Source: a virus
Reading direction: 5' to 3' (one strand)
Length of the DNA stretch: 58,934 bases
Virus record (IMG/VR): IMGVR_UViG_3300037852_000224
Location: 1 to 58,934 of that record
A model generated the notes under the pieces. The model saw only the letters and a program-made list of their open reading frames with translations. It was not told the origin of the DNA and did no database searches. This document shows, one piece after another, positions 30,722-39,058 of the stretch (its first letter is position 1; every line of letters begins with the position of its first letter). A program made the translations under genes and the position numbers.

Positions 30722-32626
30722 TCAATCTTCAATCCCCGGACTCGTTTCCAACACCGGCAGGGAGATAAAATACACCCCCCCGTCCAAATACAATTGCTGA
30801 TTCCTAATGTCGTACCGCAATTGCGGCATGGTCCCGCCGGAATCCTCACTGAAGGAGTGGATGTACTGTGTTGGTTGGAACTTGTCGAAGTCCTTTTCCG
30901 TCTCGTACGCGATGCACACCACATCACCGACGATGTACGATTCCTTATCCTTCTCCTCACCCGTCGCCTGAAACACACTCAGGTCTAATTCCTGATCCCC
31001 ACCGTCGAGGAATAGTTGTTTCCCATTCTCCGTGGACGTGAGCATGCAATCTTCCGTGGACTGGTCGGCTTTGACGAATCCCCCGTCCCGTTTGTCGTTC
31101 CACTTGTAATCCCGTGGGATGTGGCCCTTCCATTCGTAGCCTGACAGGCCGATGACGATTCGCCCTACCGTGGGGGAATCGACAATGAGACCGCAGCATA
31201 CCGCGAGTCCACCGACATTCTCGTGGTAGTGGAAGTCTTTTTCGATAACGATGGTGGAGGTGGAGGGCTTACCGTGGAATTTTGCGTAAAGATCGTTGGC
31301 GGTGGATTCAGGATTGGACTTCATTGGCTTACCCACTCGGCCACTAGCAAGTACCGCTCTATTCTCCGGTGTGTCATCAACAAAATAGAGATTGGACTTA
31401 GAGCCGAGGGAAACAGGCCCATACCACTTAACTCCCGACACCATCTTTTTCAGTCTTCCAGCTTGACTATGGGAGGATACCTGCACCAACAATTTGCCAT
31501 CCCGCTTTGCCCTTTCCTTGGCGTGTTTAGTAAGTGTGTAAGATGGATTCCGCCGGAGCGGCCCAAATCCTTTCGGCAATCTCGACATGCCCGGCCCGGC
31601 CCGCCGTTCCACCTCAATCCTCAATTCCGTTTGCTTCCGATGCAGCTCTTTCATCCGCCTTGCCAATGGATCGTCCAACTTAAAGGTCTCGGAAGGACGT
31701 TCATTCCCCCGTCCTGCATCGATCATTTCCCGAGTTAACTTACTACTCTGCACGTCCAGCTTGTCCAGTGCCTTGTTAATCTGCCCAGCGGTCATACTGT
31801 GGATATCGGGATTGTGTTTGCCCGCAAGCTTACTCCCCACCCTCCCCAACTGCCGATCCAAATACCTCCCCACGGATTTCCCAGTCTGAGTAATGCCGGA
31901 GACGGTGGATTCAATGGGGCCGGGATTACCCTGATACGGCGTCAGCCTTCCAGACGACAGGGCACGTTCAGGCCCAAGCGTTTCGTGCAATCGCTGCCAG
32001 TCTCCAAACTTATTCCCATCCGGTCCCTTCCCAGGTTTGAATCCAGGGTGGCGGAAGGACGGACGGATATACCACTTTTTTCCACGCTTCTGGAACAGAG
32101 AGCCATAAGCGGCATCGATATAAACCGGGCTGTTACTGTTGGGATTCGACGCCACAAATCTTTTCGCCTCCGCCAGCGATTCAAACCGGGATTCCTTGTC
32201 AATCGCCGGAATTATATATTCATCTCCCACCCGATCAATCTTGTACCCCTTAAACCGCACACTCCCGCCAGCCTCCACCTTCTCCGGGCCGGTCTTTTTC
32301 ACATACTCCCTATGCTCATCCCTCACTCCCTTTTCATACGCCGACCGCAGCTTGTTCACCAAACTGGAATGGTGCGTATCCCGTTCGCTCTGCGGCAGTC
32401 TGCGGTACCAATCCTCAAACCCTCCGGTGTCCCTCATCCCACCCTGCCCACGGTAGCCGTCGTCATACGCTTGTTGCAGATACCGGGATGAGAACGTGAC
32501 GGTGGGACGGGCAGTCTTACCACTACCCTTGGCCTTACCTTTGGCCTTGGATTTTGACTTGGACCCACCAAACCCAAAAAGGTTCGATTTCGCCTTTCTC
32601 CTCCGGGATGTTGCCGTTGCCGCCAT
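30722..32626 (-). CDS. Large basic virion-region protein
   Basis: 634 aa. N-terminus about 1-40 is Lys/Ser/Gly-rich (SKSKSKAKGKAKGSGKT); the first 430 residues are basic and helical with RNP/NP elements (GPLRRNPSYTLTKHAKERAKRDGKLL); the last 200 are acidic and beta-rich. No P-loop: GSGKT lies in low-complexity sequence. The start has no ribosome site; instead the palindrome stands 6 nt upstream. Role unknown. Confidence 0.7.
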   Translation of the reverse strand: MAATATSRRRKAKSNLFGFGGSKSKSKAKGKAKGSGKTARPTVTFSSRYLQQAYDDGYRGQGGMRDTGGFEDWYRRLPQSERDTHHSSLVNKLRSAYEKGVRDEHREYVKKTGPEKVEAGGSVRFKGYKIDRVGDEYIIPAIDKESRFESLAEAKRFVASNPNSNSPVYIDAAYGSLFQKRGKKWYIRPSFRHPGFKPGKGPDGNKFGDWQRLHETLGPERALSSGRLTPYQGNPGPIESTVSGITQTGKSVGRYLDRQLGRVGSKLAGKHNPDIHSMTAGQINKALDKLDVQSSKLTREMIDAGRGNERPSETFKLDDPLARRMKELHRKQTELRIEVERRAGPGMSRLPKGFGPLRRNPSYTLTKHAKERAKRDGKLLVQVSSHSQAGRLKKMVSGVKWYGPVSLGSKSNLYFVDDTPENRAVLASGRVGKPMKSNPESTANDLYAKFHGKPSTSTIVIEKDFHYHENVGGLAVCCGLIVDSPTVGRIVIGLSGYEWKGHIPRDYKWNDKRDGGFVKADQSTEDCMLTSTENGKQLFLDGGDQELDLSVFQATGEEKDKESYIVGDVVCIAYETEKDFDKFQPTQYIHSFSEDSGGTMPQLRYDIRNQQLYLDGGVYFISLPVLETSPGIED

Positions 32627-32632
32627 CGTGAG

Positions 32633-32645
32633 TTTACGCCGTAAA
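32633..32645. promoter_or_regulatory. Palindrome TTTACGCCGTAAA, site 4
   Basis: Exact copy (15-bp GTTTACGCCGTAAAC at 32632-32646), intergenic, ending 6 nt before the start codon of gene 30722-32626, where a ribosome site would be expected. On the minus strand it continues TAAACT, a TANNNT -10-like element. Confidence 0.8.
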
Positions 32646-32649
32646 CATC

Positions 32650-33156
32650 CTACGACCGGTACGCCCGGTACGCGCTACGGGCACGGCTGACACGGGATGG
32701 ACCAGTAGACCCCGACAGGAAAAAGAACAGTACCGCCGCTCCCAGTAAATACCCATATACCGGGATGCCCATAATCGTGTCGGACAACGCGGTGGAATAA
32801 TTCCCCGCGCCTAAATCCGTGGTGAATTGAGTCCAATCCGTTGTCAGCGTCCCCATCCCACCGTGGCCGCCACATCCTCCGCCACATCCACACCCACCGC
32901 CACATCCCCCCACCTTGCTCCCGTTCAACTGCCCAGGGGTGGTGGACTGTTGCCCAATTAATTTCACCCGACCGGAGGTGTAATCCTTAATCGGGTTCTG
33001 TGGTACGGCGAATGCCGCTGGGAGGATGTCGCCGATCCCAGGGGTGTAGGTGATTCCAGACAAGCCGACATCGATGGGGTTCTGTGGGACGGCGAACCAC
33101 CCCGCGAGTAGATCGCCTAATCCCGGTGCCGGATGAATGCTAAGATTGCCAGCCAT
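32650..33156 (-). CDS. Tail-anchored virion candidate with two VPQNPI motifs
   Basis: 168 aa from ATG 33156 (AAAGGAAA upstream). Two copies of G-[LI]-GD-[LI]-L-x4-F-AVPQNPI occur in residues 12-55. Then a Cys/Gly-rich run (GGCGGGCGCGGGCGGHGG) likely binds metal, and a C-terminal span VYGYLLGAAVLFFFLSG is followed by an Arg-rich tail (SRVSRARSAYRAYR). Probable small virion membrane protein. Confidence 0.7.
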   Translation of the reverse strand: MAGNLSIHPAPGLGDLLAGWFAVPQNPIDVGLSGITYTPGIGDILPAAFAVPQNPIKDYTSGRVKLIGQQSTTPGQLNGSKVGGCGGGCGCGGGCGGHGGMGTLTTDWTQFTTDLGAGNYSTALSDTIMGIPVYGYLLGAAVLFFFLSGSTGPSRVSRARSAYRAYRS

Positions 33157-33181
33157 GTTCAATTTCCTTTCCGTTTCCGTT

Positions 33182-33502
33182 TCATTTCTTGATAACTGCG
33201 ATGAGCACCAACCCACCGAGAAGTAAGCCAATTAACGTGCCGCAACTCACACCGGCATAAGTGGAACACACATCCGGTAAGCCGACCGCTCCGGGGTTGG
33301 CAGCGAGACACGCCATTTCACTGGCGGAGCAAGTGGTGGTGGCTGGGTTGCCGCCGATGAGTGGAATGGCGCTGTACACCACCGTGGACAGACTGGAGCA
33401 GTGGACTTCTCCAGGATCGTGCGTGGCGTCATAACACGTACCTCCCGGCGGGATGCCGGTTTGGCCGAGACCAGACAGTGCAGGGAGTGTGGCGAGTGTC
33501 AT
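33182..33502 (-). CDS. Tail-anchored small protein
   Basis: 106 aa. Begins MTLATLPALSGLGQT (recurrent motif), has a middle with six Cys (CYDATHDPGEVHCSS, CSASEMACLA, VCSTYAGVSC) and a C-terminal span TLIGLLLGGLVLIAVIKK. Start follows the upstream stop directly (TAGATG). Virion membrane protein by analogy with its neighbours. Confidence 0.7.
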   Translation of the reverse strand: MTLATLPALSGLGQTGIPPGGTCYDATHDPGEVHCSSLSTVVYSAIPLIGGNPATTTCSASEMACLAANPGAVGLPDVCSTYAGVSCGTLIGLLLGGLVLIAVIKK

Positions 33503-33985
33503 CTACTTTTTACCTGCCGACAGGATGATGAATGCGCCGCCTAGGACCAGTAACACCGGGAGGACGGATGGAGACGGCGATGTAACGCCGGGGCTGGAGG
33601 CCGCCGCGTTCAATTGAGCAGTGTAGGGACTCACTGTACTGTCGCCACCCACCGGCATTTGATTGTTCAACGCATCCAAGGCATTGGCGGAATAGGTGTC
33701 TAGGTTGACCGCCGGTCCAGTAGTGGAAACGTACGGCATGACCAGACTGGTATCCACCGGCGAGACCGGCTGGACGAATGCCGGTTGATACGCCATGGTC
33801 TGCCCCAGGTTGGCCCGCCGAGTTAGTGTATACCCCGCCCCTGTGCCGGAATCGCCTCCGGTGTCGTAGGGGAACGATAGTGCCGTCTGTCCCAATCCAC
33901 GCACCGTTCCAATCCCCACGCCACGATTCGCGATGGGGGAAGTTTGCACGCCACACCTTACGGCTTGATTGAGGATGTTGTTCAC
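33503..33985 (-). CDS. Tail-anchored small protein
   Basis: 160 aa from GTG 33985, which overlaps the upstream stop as GTGA; the longer open frame upstream is a shadow. Motif GTVRGLGQT near residue 30, a Ser/Thr/Pro middle, and a C-terminal span VLPVLLVLGGAFIILSAGKK. Confidence 0.7.
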   Translation of the reverse strand: MNNILNQAVRCGVQTSPIANRGVGIGTVRGLGQTALSFPYDTGGDSGTGAGYTLTRRANLGQTMAYQPAFVQPVSPVDTSLVMPYVSTTGPAVNLDTYSANALDALNNQMPVGGDSTVSPYTAQLNAAASSPGVTSPSPSVLPVLLVLGGAFIILSAGKK

Positions 33986-34377
33986 TTTCCACCTCCACCG
34001 CTGAATAGGAATAGAGCAAGACCACCGAGGATGAGCAATACACCAGGGGATAGGAACGATGCCGGAGCCGCCACCACTGGCGTGCTCACTACCGCCGCCA
34101 TTGTGCCAGGGGATACAGCATACACACCGACCGTGCCGGGGACACATTGATTTTGGCTTGCATCCATTTCATACCCACTGGGACATGCGCACGGCGTGTA
34201 ACCAGTAAGGTTCACATTCAACGGACACGCTGGAGTCCCCGGTGGGATGACGCCAATACAATTCCCCGACCCTTGTGGATCGCACACGGTTCCAGGAGGA
34301 CACACGATGAGATCCCCGGTTAACTGGTCGGTGCAGGTTGCCGCCTGCCCCATACCACGGCGGGATGTAGTGGCCAT
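33982..34377 (-). CDS. Tail-anchored cysteine-containing protein
   Basis: 131 aa from ATG 34377. Motif TSRRGMGQA at the N-terminus, then a Cys-rich segment (CTDQLTGDLIVCPPGTVCDPQGSGNC, PCACPSG) like small EGF/disulfide repeats, and a C-terminal span VLLILGGLALFLFSGGGGK. Confidence 0.7.
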   Translation of the reverse strand: MATTSRRGMGQAATCTDQLTGDLIVCPPGTVCDPQGSGNCIGVIPPGTPACPLNVNLTGYTPCACPSGYEMDASQNQCVPGTVGVYAVSPGTMAAVVSTPVVAAPASFLSPGVLLILGGLALFLFSGGGGK

Positions 34378-34389
34378 CGTCACAGTGGA

Positions 34390-34551
34390 TTACTGTTCCT
34401 TCTTACCTTTCCCGCCGAATAGGCCCAGCAACAGTACTCCTGCACTGGTGAGCCAGAACCACGTGATGTCGGGGCAGGATTGTTGCCCGCCGATTTGGTA
34501 CGATGGCCGACCGGCGCAAGTGGGTTTGGTGGACCACCCAAGACACATCAT
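34390..34551 (-). CDS. Very small tail-anchored protein
   Basis: 53 aa (MMCLGWSTKPTCAGRP...). Three Cys in the first 26 residues, then a single C-terminal span (WFWLTSAGVLLLGLFGG) and a KGKKEQ tail. AAGGAG stands 8 nt upstream of ATG 34551, good support for a real gene. Belongs with the surrounding array of single-span virion candidates. Confidence 0.7.
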   Translation of the reverse strand: MMCLGWSTKPTCAGRPSYQIGGQQSCPDITWFWLTSAGVLLLGLFGGKGKKEQ

Positions 34552-34590
34552 TGTCGAATCTCCTTATTCATGTTCGATGTTCATCGATGC

Positions 34591-35226
34591 TCAATTGACC
34601 ATAGACTTTCGGAACGGCCCACGGAATCCACCACTAAACCCCTTGCCGCCGCCGAAGGATGGAAGGTTGGGGAGGTCAACGATATTGCCCATCCCTTGCA
34701 GTCCACTCCCTTGAGGATTGATGGTAAAATTCAGGCTCACTGGTTGGGCTTGCCCAACCTGCCATGTCTCCTGCCATACCCCGACATCGGTAGAGTCCCA
34801 AGACCCCGTAATTATCTTTTGTCCGTTGGCGTCGGTCGTGCCGAATTGGCTGCTGGATACAGCTCCACCGTTGAAACTTGCGGTGCCGGTCACAGGTTGA
34901 TTCGGCGGTCCTTTGACGATGAGTTGGAAAGAGTCGCCAGCGGCATACACGCCGGTCGCACCAGTGGACACGTCATTCAACTGTACTGTGGTGGCAGCAG
35001 GGAGAGACACTGTGCCGGTTGCGCCAGCGGCGGGGGCGGTAGTGACCGGAGCGGCTACTGCGGGAGTGGTTGTGCCACCGAACCATTGCTGCCAATATGT
35101 CGGCCCAACCTGTACCCCAGTGGCGCTGAACGCCGCACCGTTGGGTCCGTAATTGTTGAGATACCAGTACAGTAAGTAGCCGCCACCAGCCACCAACGCC
35201 AAAGTCATCAAGTCGTCTTTTTTCAT
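34591..35226 (-). CDS. N-anchored beta-rich protein
   Basis: 211 aa. Unlike its neighbours the span is N-terminal (LMTLALVAGGGYLLYWYL). An Ala/Pro/Thr linker leads to an Ig-like beta domain (FQLIVKGPPNQPVTGTASFNG, DVGVWQETWQVG, VSLNFTINPQG); the end carries LQGMGNIVDLP and a Gly/Phe/Arg tail. Good ribosome site AAAGGGAAT. Confidence 0.7.
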   Translation of the reverse strand: MKKDDLMTLALVAGGGYLLYWYLNNYGPNGAAFSATGVQVGPTYWQQWFGGTTTPAVAAPVTTAPAAGATGTVSLPAATTVQLNDVSTGATGVYAAGDSFQLIVKGPPNQPVTGTASFNGGAVSSSQFGTTDANGQKIITGSWDSTDVGVWQETWQVGQAQPVSLNFTINPQGSGLQGMGNIVDLPNLPSFGGGKGFSGGFRGPFRKSMVN

Positions 35227-35240
35227 ATTCCCTTTGCCTC

Positions 35241-35681
35241 TTACCGTTTATTCCTGCCGCCACTGGTCACCAACAACGCCAACGCACCGAGACCCAATAG
35301 TGCGAGGAGTGGATTGTCGTTCACCCAACTGGACATCACATCCGCGCAAGGTTGAGCGATCACAGCGGGAGTGGTGTCTATAATCGACGGCATCCTCGCT
35401 GCCATCCCCGGCACCGTCACCACTGGCATCGGTGCCACCACAGCGGCAGTGTTGACCATCGACGGCATAGTAGCGAGTGCCGCCGATTGTGATTTCGGTG
35501 TGCACCCTGGGATGCGGCTTTGATACGGAACACACTGCGGGTCGTCGCACACTTTAGCCCCGACGTATCCAGCGAGACTACAGGCTTGGATCGTAGCCGG
35601 ATCGGTCGGCACTCCACATTGCGCCATGAGGCACACAGTGGGATCTACACCGGAGGGAGTGGACAATTGGCCTAGTCTCAT
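35241..35681 (-). CDS. Tail-anchored protein, paralogue A
   Basis: 146 aa from ATG 35681 (ATGA overlap; ATG 35699 is possible). Begins MRLGQLSTPSG, has Cys-rich and MPSI/MPSM elements, then a C-terminal module WVNDNPLLALLGLGALALLV with a basic end. The same module closes the next gene, so the two are paralogues. Confidence 0.7.
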   Translation of the reverse strand: MRLGQLSTPSGVDPTVCLMAQCGVPTDPATIQACSLAGYVGAKVCDDPQCVPYQSRIPGCTPKSQSAALATMPSMVNTAAVVAPMPVVTVPGMAARMPSIIDTTPAVIAQPCADVMSSWVNDNPLLALLGLGALALLVTSGGRNKR

Positions 35682-36211
35682 CGCCGTGCCACCAGCCATG
35701 CCAACGCCGCCAGCCCCGCGAGTGCAAGCAGGGGATTGTCATTGATCCATTGCGCCATGGGATTCCCACATCCACCAATCACCATCGTGTTGGGTTGCAC
35801 AATGGACGGCATGCGTTGGCGTAAGTCATACGGCCCCGGTCCAGGTGCGGCACCATAACCATAGCCACCATCGGGTCCATAACTCCCTCCAGGACCATAG
35901 CCGCCGGATGGGCCATTGCCTGTGTCCGTGATCGACGGCATCCCAGCGGTGGTTGCCGATGGCATGGGTACAGTGGACGCCGATGGCACAGGACTACCGG
36001 TTCCAGTTGGCGCCGCCGATGTGGTGACCAAAGGATTGGCGGTGGAGGCTATATTCACCGGTATGGCTTGCCCGGCCTGTCCAGGGTTGTAGTAGCTGGC
36101 TCCACCACTCAATGAGTAAAGAGTACTGAGGAACAATGGAGCGGACGGTGAGTAATCCGGCGCGTTCTGCAACTGCGCCGCTACGATATCGCCCATGCTC
36201 AATTTCGCCAT
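35678..36211 (-). CDS. Tail-anchored protein, paralogue B
   Basis: 177 aa from ATG 36211 (GGAAGG about 9 nt upstream). Starts MAKLSMGDIVAAQLQ, then Pro/Ser/Thr sequence, a Tyr/Gly/Pro-rich stretch (GYGPGGSYGPDGGYGYG), RMPSIVQPN and the module WINDNPLLALAGLAALAWLVARR shared with paralogue A. Confidence 0.7.
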   Translation of the reverse strand: MAKLSMGDIVAAQLQNAPDYSPSAPLFLSTLYSLSGGASYYNPGQAGQAIPVNIASTANPLVTTSAAPTGTGSPVPSASTVPMPSATTAGMPSITDTGNGPSGGYGPGGSYGPDGGYGYGAAPGPGPYDLRQRMPSIVQPNTMVIGGCGNPMAQWINDNPLLALAGLAALAWLVARR

Positions 36212-36216
36212 GTGGA

Positions 36217-37017
36217 TTACGCCTTCCCCAGCAGGAACAATCCCGCCGCCGCTGCCGCAAGGATTATCCAATTAGCCTGCAACCATTGCGTGATCTCGTC
36301 CGGCGCCACGGTGGATTGTGTCTGCTGCGTCCCACCCACTGGTTGCGTCCCACTACCGGATTGATTGGTTGCGTTATTAATCTGCGCCTGTGTCGGCGTG
36401 GCCGGGGCGGTCGGGGCGTTTGTCACCAGTGCATTAGCTGTCGGTGCACCAGTAGTGATGCTCACCGGCGGGCCGTACTGTATCGCGGCTTGCGACGGCA
36501 TGTTCTGCGGCGACGTGTTGGGGTTGACCACAATCGGCCCGTAGTAATCCCCACTCGCCGCGTTCGCCGCTTCCGTCGCCCACACCGACGCTGGGAATCC
36601 GCCGAAGAAAGATTGCAATTGCGAGATGTACGGAGCCAACGCAGCGGGCAGATTATTACACGCCGCATCCGGTGGGCATCCAATCAATCCAACATCCTGA
36701 TTCACCACGGCGCAATACTGTTGCGCAATCGCCATGGCCTGCTGCTGCGCCGCTTCACTGGGGGAGCCGCATGGCGCACCGCCACCAGGGCCACACCCTA
36801 CCGCCGCGTCCGTTTGTGGTTCCGCCGACAACGATGCCATCCACTGTTGCATGTATCCATCGAAATTGGATTCTGGACATCCCGCCGGGGCTTGACCTAA
36901 TCGTCCCAACCCCCGCATTCCCGGATAACCAGCACGCCGACGATACGCATACGCCCGTGCGGCGCCGGGAGGGATCGGGGTCATCGGTCCTGTTGACTGG
37001 CGGGATGCAAGCACCAT
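36217..37017 (-). CDS. Tail-anchored protein
   Basis: 266 aa. Basic N-terminus with GMRGLGRLGQAPAG near 35, a helical Gln/Ala-rich middle with Cys pairs, a Thr/Ala/Pro linker, and a C-terminal span QWLQANWIILAAAAAGLFLLGKA. AGGAG 7 nt before ATG. It resembles the paralogues 35241 and 35678 in the WLxANW/WxNDNP-type anchor. Confidence 0.7.
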   Translation of the reverse strand: MVLASRQSTGPMTPIPPGAARAYAYRRRAGYPGMRGLGRLGQAPAGCPESNFDGYMQQWMASLSAEPQTDAAVGCGPGGGAPCGSPSEAAQQQAMAIAQQYCAVVNQDVGLIGCPPDAACNNLPAALAPYISQLQSFFGGFPASVWATEAANAASGDYYGPIVVNPNTSPQNMPSQAAIQYGPPVSITTGAPTANALVTNAPTAPATPTQAQINNATNQSGSGTQPVGGTQQTQSTVAPDEITQWLQANWIILAAAAAGLFLLGKA

Positions 37018-37029
37018 AAGGATTCTCCT

Positions 37030-37914
37030 TTAACCTTCCATCATCAGTACCGCCGCCAGCACCAACCCGATAATCAATGGAACCGGCAGACCACTTTGTG
37101 TCCCTCCGGCCACTGTCCCGCCGCTACCAACTGTCGTGTTTGCATTAACGCCACTGCCCGTTGCAACTGTATACGCAGTTCCCGTGTCCGTTCCAGTTCC
37201 CGTTGCACTGTTCGTTGTATCCGCTGCTCCTGCCACTGGGTCCGGCACAACTGTAGGGTCGTTGGCGATGGGGTCGTGGTATCCAATGAACCAGTTCCAA
37301 CAGGCTGGTCCACTTCCATTTGTTCCGGGGTAGACATACGACCAATTCCCTCCCAGGTTCTGTTGCCATCCACCAGGACTAGTCTTGTAATGACATGCTC
37401 CCGCCTGCCGGTCGGCAATACAGTTAACTCCCGCTTGGCCAAGGGCGGATTGTCCACATGCGGCAAGCACGGCCTGCCATGCCGTGTTGAAATTGTTTAG
37501 TGCCGCTTGTTGTAGAGAGTAATAGTGGACCGGAGCGGCAAGGTAATTGTCGAGATTCTGTTGCAGGATGGGTTCGGCTTGATTGACGTAACTGGTAGCT
37601 TCAGTACAAGTCTGCCCACAGCCGGAGAACACTTGATACAACGCTGCACCTAGAGCGATGGCCCCGGTGATTGCCAGCCCGATTGGTCCCGCGATAGATG
37701 TTCCTGCCGCGATAGCGGAGAGGGAACCGAGGATGCCTACTGTGACGGATGCACCAGCGGCGGCGATCTTGGAGGCGTCACCAGCGACGGTTTGGCCGAG
37801 ACCGGATAATCGTGGCGTGCGTCGGGGACGAAATTGTACGCGGGATTGCGGCAGGGTGCTCAACGCTGGGTACGCGTAGGTGGAGGAGGCGAATTGGCGT
37901 TGGGCGTAATTCAC
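37030..37914 (-). CDS. Tail-anchored protein with internal hydrophobic hairpin
   Basis: 294 aa from GTG 37914 (GTGA overlap). Basic N-terminus with RRTPRLSGLGQT near 30-40, then a glycine-rich hydrophobic stretch (ITVGILGSLSAIAAGTSIAGPIGLAITGAIALGAALY type, about 50-90), a helical domain with several Cys, a Thr/Gly/Val linker and a C-terminal span LPVPLIIGLVLAAVLM. Likely virion membrane protein, perhaps membrane-active. Confidence 0.7.
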   Translation of the reverse strand: MNYAQRQFASSTYAYPALSTLPQSRVQFRPRRTPRLSGLGQTVAGDASKIAAAGASVTVGILGSLSAIAAGTSIAGPIGLAITGAIALGAALYQVFSGCGQTCTEATSYVNQAEPILQQNLDNYLAAPVHYYSLQQAALNNFNTAWQAVLAACGQSALGQAGVNCIADRQAGACHYKTSPGGWQQNLGGNWSYVYPGTNGSGPACWNWFIGYHDPIANDPTVVPDPVAGAADTTNSATGTGTDTGTAYTVATGSGVNANTTVGSGGTVAGGTQSGLPVPLIIGLVLAAVLMMEG

Positions 37915-38339
37915 TTGCCTTGCAGTTGCTTCCTTTTCTTTATAGCCTGTGACTTTGTTGCGTAAGGACCGGCCACGATGGTAGGAGCTTTCTTTGGTCC
38001 CGTCTCCACTACCCATCCATGTCCAGCGAACGCGATGCGTAAAGGTTCAGGATTGCGGATGTGCCGTGGGTTGACGAACACCCTCACCGTCCCATCCCTA
38101 CTAATCTTCACCTTCGCCGGGATCATCCCACCGGGATTCCCCCGCGCCAACTTACGACCGGAACGCACTGGGTTCTTTGCCCGCTTCCACATTCCGTGAA
38201 TCTTCTTAAGCCGTTTCTGTAGAGCTTTTGTGTAGGCCGACGTTCTGCCACCAGATTTGCTGTCGGCATGCTGGGACTTTTCCAAATCCTTGTACGCCTG
38301 ATTGAGCATCAATCCTAGTTGGTGTTTTGTATCAGCCAT
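37911..38339 (-). CDS. Basic DNA-binding-like protein
   Basis: 142 aa, strongly basic (KALQKRLKKIHGMWKRAKNPVRSGRKLARGNPGG) with NPxHIRNPEP elements like those of the arginine-rich protein 27334-28359. No membrane span. A nucleic-acid-binding virion or core protein is inferred. Confidence 0.65.
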   Translation of the reverse strand: MADTKHQLGLMLNQAYKDLEKSQHADSKSGGRTSAYTKALQKRLKKIHGMWKRAKNPVRSGRKLARGNPGGMIPAKVKISRDGTVRVFVNPRHIRNPEPLRIAFAGHGWVVETGPKKAPTIVAGPYATKSQAIKKRKQLQGK

Positions 38340-38347
38340 GAGCTTGC

Positions 38348-39058
38348 CTACTTCCCCCGCCCCATAAACAAAAACAGCAACACTGCCCCACCAATCAACA
38401 GCACCGCCGGATTCGCCACTCCACTCACCGCCCCTGCCACTCCCGCCGTCGCCGCACTCGCCGGACTCCCATAAATAAGAGTGGACCCATTCGCCAGCTT
38501 CAACGCCGCCCCACCCTGCGCCACTGCCAGCACACTGGCCAACTGCTGTCCACTTTGATTAATCACCTGTGCCCACTGATACCCGGCTGGAGGTTGTGGC
38601 GGCTGCACTCCGGGAGGGTAACTTAATTGCCCGTTGTACCCAGGGGGCTGTGTTTGCGCCACGGTACCCTGTGGAAACGACAGACTGTACCCACTCGTTC
38701 CCGGTTGCGGCATCGACACTGTCAAATCCGGATTACTCAGCGTTAACGACGCCGCGTTCAAATCCGCCTGACTCAAATCCTGGTTCGCCAAATCCACCGA
38801 ATCCGCATTCGCCAAACATGCCACGTCCGACGGGTCACACACCTGTCCCATCCCCAGTCCATGCAACGCCGCCACCCGCCGCAATTGTCCTACCCCACTG
38901 GTCCCCGTGGACCGCCGCAACCTCACTCCCACCACGGGATTGGAATTCGCCATATACAACCCCGGCACAATGGGATTCTGCGGGACGATGAATGCACCCT
39001 TAGTAATATCCCCCAGTCCCACTTTCCCGCCACCGGTACTCGGCACCGTTAAATTCAT
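38348..39058 (-). CDS. Tail-anchored protein with VPQNPI and GLGMGQ motifs
   Basis: 236 aa from ATG 39058 (ATGA overlap). Near the start GLGDITKGAFIVPQNPI, then RRVAALHGLGMGQVCDPSDVACL, a pentapeptide-like Asn/Asp/Ala/Leu stretch (VDLANQDLSQADLNAASLTL), a Pro/Gly/Gln region and a C-terminal span VLLIGGAVLLFLFMGRGK. It carries both recurrent motifs, linking the two groups. Confidence 0.72.
   Translation of the reverse strand: MNLTVPSTGGGKVGLGDITKGAFIVPQNPIVPGLYMANSNPVVGVRLRRSTGTSGVGQLRRVAALHGLGMGQVCDPSDVACLANADSVDLANQDLSQADLNAASLTLSNPDLTVSMPQPGTSGYSLSFPQGTVAQTQPPGYNGQLSYPPGVQPPQPPAGYQWAQVINQSGQQLASVLAVAQGGAALKLANGSTLIYGSPASAATAGVAGAVSGVANPAVLLIGGAVLLFLFMGRGK

Noticed and set aside
32500-32626. 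GSGKT at the N-terminus of the 634-aa protein as a P-loop
   Set aside because: It lies within a Lys/Ser/Gly low-complexity run, the G-x4-GK spacing is not met, and no other ATPase motif follows.
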